A stretch of DNA of 9,180 nt from Acidobacteriota bacterium (lineage in GTDB: Bacteria; Acidobacteriota; Terriglobia; Terriglobales; Acidobacteriaceae): NCBI GenBank assembly GCA_021779695.1, contig JAJYAE010000176.1:1-9180 (forward strand), in the 5' to 3' direction. Shown piece by piece: positions 6,715 through 9,180 of this stretch. The notes under the pieces were generated by a model. The model saw only the letters and a list, made by a program, of their open reading frames with translations. It was not told the origin of the DNA and ran no database searches. The translations under genes were made by a program, and so were the position numbers. Each line of letters opens with the position of its first letter. Within the stretch, counting starts at the first letter, position 1.

Positions 6715-8181
6715 TCACCGCAAGCCCACCATCCCCTTCACTGATTCCATCAGCTTCTCCGGATCGTAGCCCACACCATCTTTGAAGACGGTATCTACTT
6801 TCTCAACATCCTTGATCTCCACCGCAGGATTGCCGCCCAGCACCACCAGATCTGCATCTTTCCCCGCCGCAATCGACCCGATACTCGCCGACTTGCCCAG
6901 GTATGTCGCGCCGTTCAGCGTTGCAATCCGGATCGCCTCCACCGGCGTAAATCCTGCCTCCACCAGCAGTTCCAGATTGCGCTGGTCGCCAAAGCCCGGC
7001 AGCACCGCACCATACGCCGTCGGATCGCAGCCCGCCATCAGCAGGCCGCCCGCCGCCACAAACTCTCGCTCAAACTGCATCTCCTTCTTGATCAGCACCG
7101 GCCAGTCCGACTGCGCCGCGCCCTCCTGAATTACCGACCGCGTCGTCAGCACGCTCGACCACACCGTCGGCGCCATCGAGTCCCGCTCCCGCAGCATAAA
7201 CGCCATCGGCGGATGGCCCGGCTCCAGGCTTTCCAGCACCGCCAGCGTCGAAGTCACCGCCACATGCCGCTGCACCAGCTCATGAATCATCGACATCACC
7301 GGCGCGCTGTCCATCGCCACATGCTCGGCCATGTACTCCGCCGCGTTGGCCGGGCACTCACCCTCCTTGCGCCCCGGCGTGAACTCCGTGTCCACCGCGA
7401 TTCCATGCTCAAGGTCATCAATTCCCATTCCCGCTGCCTCCGTGAATCCCACCGAGCACAGGTGCCCCGTGATCTTCTCGCCCTTCGCATGCACCTCCGC
7501 AATCGCGGCCTTCAGCTCCTCAGGCGTTATGTGCATGTACGCCTTCCACGACGTCACGCCTTCGCCCACCCAATAGTCCACCATCTTGCGCGCGTCCTCG
7601 GGCCCCATCAATACGTGCATCTGCGGAATCAGCGGTGGATTGCCCTCCAGGTACGGTCCGGTCACGTCCAGCTTCGGCCCCGGCTCGCGCCCCGCATCAA
7701 TGTCCTTCCTGATGTTCAAATCCGTATACGGTGCAACGCTCCCCGTCGTGCGCGCCGTCGTCACACCGGCCGCCAGGTAGAGCCGCGGCGCCGTATCCAC
7801 CAGCTCTCCGCCCACAAGCCCACGCAGCGCGCTGTTCCCCGGCTCACTGTAGAACAGATGCTCGTGCATCCCCACCAGCCCGGGAATCACCGTCTTCCCC
7901 GTCAGGTCCAGCACCTTCGCGCCCGCCGGTGTCGCCCCGCCCGCACCCGCCTTCTCCACGACGACAATCTTTCCGTGCTCCACGACAATGCGCATATCCG
8001 CCTGCGGCGCCGCGCCCGTGCCGTCAATCACCGTCCCATGCTCCAGCACTAGCACCGGCGCATTTTCCTTGATATAGGGAGCCAGTGGCGACGCCTGCGT
8101 CTGCGCCTGCGCCGCAGCCATCACACCAAAGCCCAGGCTCAGGGCGCACAAGCCCCCAATTACAACCGCTCGATTGTCCAT
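6715..8181 (-). CDS. Secreted metal-dependent amidohydrolase (imidazolonepropionase/prolidase-like)
   Basis: A 488-residue periplasmic hydrolase of the amidohydrolase superfamily, expected to cut an amide or similar bond with a two-metal centre. The signal peptide spans residues 1-26, with likely cleavage after AQA. After a small beta-domain (LEHGTVIDGTG), the barrel carries the full ligand set: HEH (His106, His108) in GLVGMHEHLF, a probable carboxylated Lys213 in SWKAYMH, His240 in TGHLCS, His259 in LEHG and the final Asp386 in AGCDPTAYG. The C-terminus has the usual ATLNGATYLG and GSIAAGKDADLVVL. The start at 8181 is preferred because AGGTGG lies 8 bases upstream and the signal peptide begins there; the GTG at 8193 has no ribosome site. 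The relatives include prolidases, imidazolonepropionases and N-acyl hydrolases, and the substrate cannot be told apart here. It is divergent from the CRTAC1 gene, and 171 bases upstream of the J-domain gene with no clear terminator between. Confidence 0.92.
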   Translation of the reverse strand: MDNRAVVIGGLCALSLGFGVMAAAQAQTQASPLAPYIKENAPVLVLEHGTVIDGTGAAPQADMRIVVEHGKIVVVEKAGAGGATPAGAKVLDLTGKTVIPGLVGMHEHLFYSEPGNSALRGLVGGELVDTAPRLYLAAGVTTARTTGSVAPYTDLNIRKDIDAGREPGPKLDVTGPYLEGNPPLIPQMHVLMGPEDARKMVDYWVGEGVTSWKAYMHITPEELKAAIAEVHAKGEKITGHLCSVGFTEAAGMGIDDLEHGIAVDTEFTPGRKEGECPANAAEYMAEHVAMDSAPVMSMIHELVQRHVAVTSTLAVLESLEPGHPPMAFMLRERDSMAPTVWSSVLTTRSVIQEGAAQSDWPVLIKKEMQFEREFVAAGGLLMAGCDPTAYGAVLPGFGDQRNLELLVEAGFTPVEAIRIATLNGATYLGKSASIGSIAAGKDADLVVLGGNPAVEIKDVEKVDTVFKDGVGYDPEKLMESVKGMVGLR

Positions 8182-8189
8182 GGCAGCTA

Positions 8190-8195
8190 CCACCT
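8190..8195 (-). promoter_or_regulatory. Shine-Dalgarno site fixing the amidohydrolase start
   Basis: AGGTGG on the minus strand, 8 bases before the ATG at 8181. It overlaps the in-frame GTG at 8193, which therefore belongs to the ribosome site rather than being the start codon. Confidence 0.7.
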
Positions 8196-8224
8196 GTGGG
8201 GAAATGAATTGAGACAGCCCCGCC

Positions 8225-8254
8225 AGTGTGCGACCGCCACAACCTTGTAGTCAA
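8225..8254 (-). promoter_or_regulatory. Candidate promoter of the amidohydrolase gene
   Basis: On the minus strand TTGACT (8249-8254) matches a -35 box in five of six bases. Eighteen bases on, CACACT (8225-8230) matches a -10 in three of six. Transcription would begin near 8218, giving a leader of about 37 bases. The weak -10 keeps this tentative. Confidence 0.3.
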
Positions 8255-8301
8255 TCAGGAAAGGTGGGGCGCGCCACGCAGAGTCGTTTTCCGGCGCAGA
8301 C

Positions 8302-8310
8302 TGCTACACT
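8302..8310 (+). promoter_or_regulatory. Candidate extended -10 promoter of the CRTAC1 gene
   Basis: TGCTACACT has the TGn extension and four of six -10 bases (TACACT). No clear -35 lies upstream, as is common for extended -10 promoters. A start near 8317 would give a leader of about 50 bases that includes the 8340-8351 palindrome. Confidence 0.3.
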
Positions 8311-8339
8311 CAACCCTGAAAGCACAGCCGCAGCCCATC

Positions 8340-8351
8340 GCGGCGCGCCGC
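8340..8351. repeat. Perfect 12-base palindrome abutting the CRTAC1 ribosome site
   Basis: GCGGCGCGCCGC reads the same on both strands and ends one base before AAGGAG. Its core GGCGCGCC also occurs at 8268-8275, 74 bases upstream, so the 185-base divergent gap holds two copies of this 8-base palindrome. It could be a DNA-binding site, or chance in G+C-rich sequence. Confidence 0.55.
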
Positions 8352-8357
8352 AAGGAG
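8352..8357 (+). promoter_or_regulatory. Shine-Dalgarno site that decides a TTG start for the CRTAC1 gene
   Basis: AAGGAG lies 9 bases before TTG at 8367. No in-frame ATG or GTG lies between here and at least 8280, and the Tat motif begins four codons after this TTG. A second TTG at 8373 would be 15 bases from the site, which is too far. Confidence 0.8.
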
Positions 8358-8366
8358 ATTGCTGTT

Positions 8367-9180
8367 TTGTCGTTGAGCCGCCGCCGCTTTATCCAGTCCC
8401 TCTCGCGAACCGCGCTCGTCTTATCACTCGAAGATGTGCTCAGCCTTGCACGCCCGCTCTATGGCCAGGCTGCGCAACCCAAATCCAAGGGCAGCGCACG
8501 CCAGTCCTACAGCGCCGTTGCCCGCCCCGCGCCCAAAGGCGCGCCATCGCCTGTCACCGGCACGCCTCTCGGCGTTCAGTTCGTCGACGTTGCCAAAGAA
8601 GCCGGCCTCAACATCGAAACCATCTTCGGTGGCGAGCACCGCAACAAATACCTGCTCGAAACCACCGGCTGCGGCGCCGCCTTCTTTGACTACGACCAGG
8701 ACGACTGGCTCGACATCTTCCTCGTCAACGGCTGGCGCCTCGAAGGCTTCCCCAAAGGCCACGAGCCCGTCTGCCATCTCTTCAAAAACAATCGCGACGG
8801 CACATTTACTGACGTCACCCTCAAGGCCGGCCTCGCCCGCTCCGGCTGGGGACAGGCCTGCTGCGTCGGCGACTACAACAACGACGGCTGGAACGACCTC
8901 TTCGTCACCTACTACGGCCAGAACTCCCTCTTCCGCAACAACGGCAACGGCACATTCAGCGACGTCACCAAACAAGCAGGGCTGCTCCAGGACCGTCTCC
9001 GCTGGAACTCTGGCTGCTCCTTTCTCGACTACGACAAGGACGGCCGCCTCGATCTCTTCGTCGGCAACTACATCGACCTCGACCTCAAGACCACCCCGCT
9101 GCCCGAAGACGCCAACTGCACCTACAAGGGCATCATCGTCGCCTGCGGCCCGCCCGGACTCGAAGGCGGCAAGAACCTGC
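8367..9180 (+). CDS. Tat-exported CRTAC1 family FG-GAP/VCBS repeat protein, C-terminus cut by window edge
   Basis: The first 271 residues of a secreted beta-propeller protein. The N-terminus (M)SLSRRRFIQSLSRTALVLSL has a twin-arginine motif SRRRF, a hydrophobic stretch, then a Pro/Ala/Ser-rich linker (about residues 38-60). The domain from LGVQFVDVAKEAGL holds three evenly spaced calcium-type loops: DYDQDDWLD (108-116), DYNNDGWND (169-177) and DYDKDGRLD (221-229). Two FRNNGNGTFSDVTKQAGL-like segments alternate with them. This is the FG-GAP/VCBS layout, and the family usually ends in an ASPIC/UnbV domain, which would lie beyond the edge. The first loop has Asp where Gly is usual. Start is TTG at 8367, with AAGGAG 9 bases upstream. 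Such proteins are abundant in Acidobacteriota and Planctomycetes; a binding or surface role is assumed and no reaction is established. It is divergent from the amidohydrolase gene. Its third codon bases favour C, unlike the G-ending minus-strand genes. Confidence 0.9.
   Translation, partial: MSLSRRRFIQSLSRTALVLSLEDVLSLARPLYGQAAQPKSKGSARQSYSAVARPAPKGAPSPVTGTPLGVQFVDVAKEAGLNIETIFGGEHRNKYLLETTGCGAAFFDYDQDDWLDIFLVNGWRLEGFPKGHEPVCHLFKNNRDGTFTDVTLKAGLARSGWGQACCVGDYNNDGWNDLFVTYYGQNSLFRNNGNGTFSDVTKQAGLLQDRLRWNSGCSFLDYDKDGRLDLFVGNYIDLDLKTTPLPEDANCTYKGIIVACGPPGLEGGKNL

Noticed and set aside
7213..8052. 279-residue plus-strand frame opposite the amidohydrolase
   Set aside because: Arg/His-rich shadow with no recognisable domain, inside a gene whose full set of metal ligands is intact.
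8268..8366. Possible small gene in the divergent gap on the plus strand
   Set aside because: The frame leading into the CRTAC1 gene has no ATG or GTG, and the only ribosome site points to TTG at 8367.
8424..8975. 183-residue minus-strand frame rich in Val, Ala and Glu with a periodic look
   Set aside because: The periodicity is the reverse reading of the Asp/Asn-rich FG-GAP loops of the CRTAC1 gene. No start context or family resemblance.

Overview
The window reads as ordinary chromosomal sequence from a G+C-rich, Gram-negative soil-type bacterium, most likely an Acidobacteriota member of the Terriglobia type. This placement is inference. It rests on the mix of a secreted DPP IV-type peptidase, a Tat-exported Gfo/Idh/MocA oxidoreductase, a secreted amidohydrolase and a Tat-exported CRTAC1/FG-GAP protein, and on the codon use. 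There are six protein genes and no RNA gene, mobile element or CRISPR array that I can support.

Layout: five genes lie on the minus strand and one on the plus strand. From left to right they are: (1) a dipeptidyl-peptidase IV-like S9 peptidase, cut by the left edge just after its catalytic Asp (1-2044, minus); (2) an EmrB-like 14-helix DHA2 drug-efflux transporter (2265-3893, minus); (3) a 303-base gap with short dyads and CCAGG repeats that could be an operator region; (4) a Tat-exported Gfo/Idh/MocA oxidoreductase (4197-5516, minus), whose true start lies 63 bases inside the longest open frame; (5) a J-domain protein with a winged-helix-like middle and a heptad-repeat Arg-rich tail (5698-6543, minus), followed by a strong intrinsic terminator; (6) a secreted metal-dependent amidohydrolase (6715-8181, minus); (7) divergent from it, a TTG-started, Tat-exported FG-GAP/CRTAC1 protein cut by the right edge (8367-9180, plus).

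How they work together: no tight operon is visible. Gaps are 171 to 303 bases on the minus strand, and two of them carry a credible terminator (after the transporter and after the J-domain gene), so most genes are probably transcribed singly. The common theme is export. Four of the six products carry an N-terminal export signal (two Sec-type or lipoprotein, two Tat), and a fifth is an inner-membrane exporter. The peptidase and the amidohydrolase could both act on peptides or related compounds in the periplasm, but nothing in the sequence links them directly.

The observations most worth checking are the five perfect-register [E/D]-x-R heptads in the tail of the J-domain protein, with 15-base in-frame DNA repeats under them; the strand-wide excess of C over G on the plus strand whatever the gene direction; and the possible operator in front of the transporter. 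I found no convincing novel multi-gene system.
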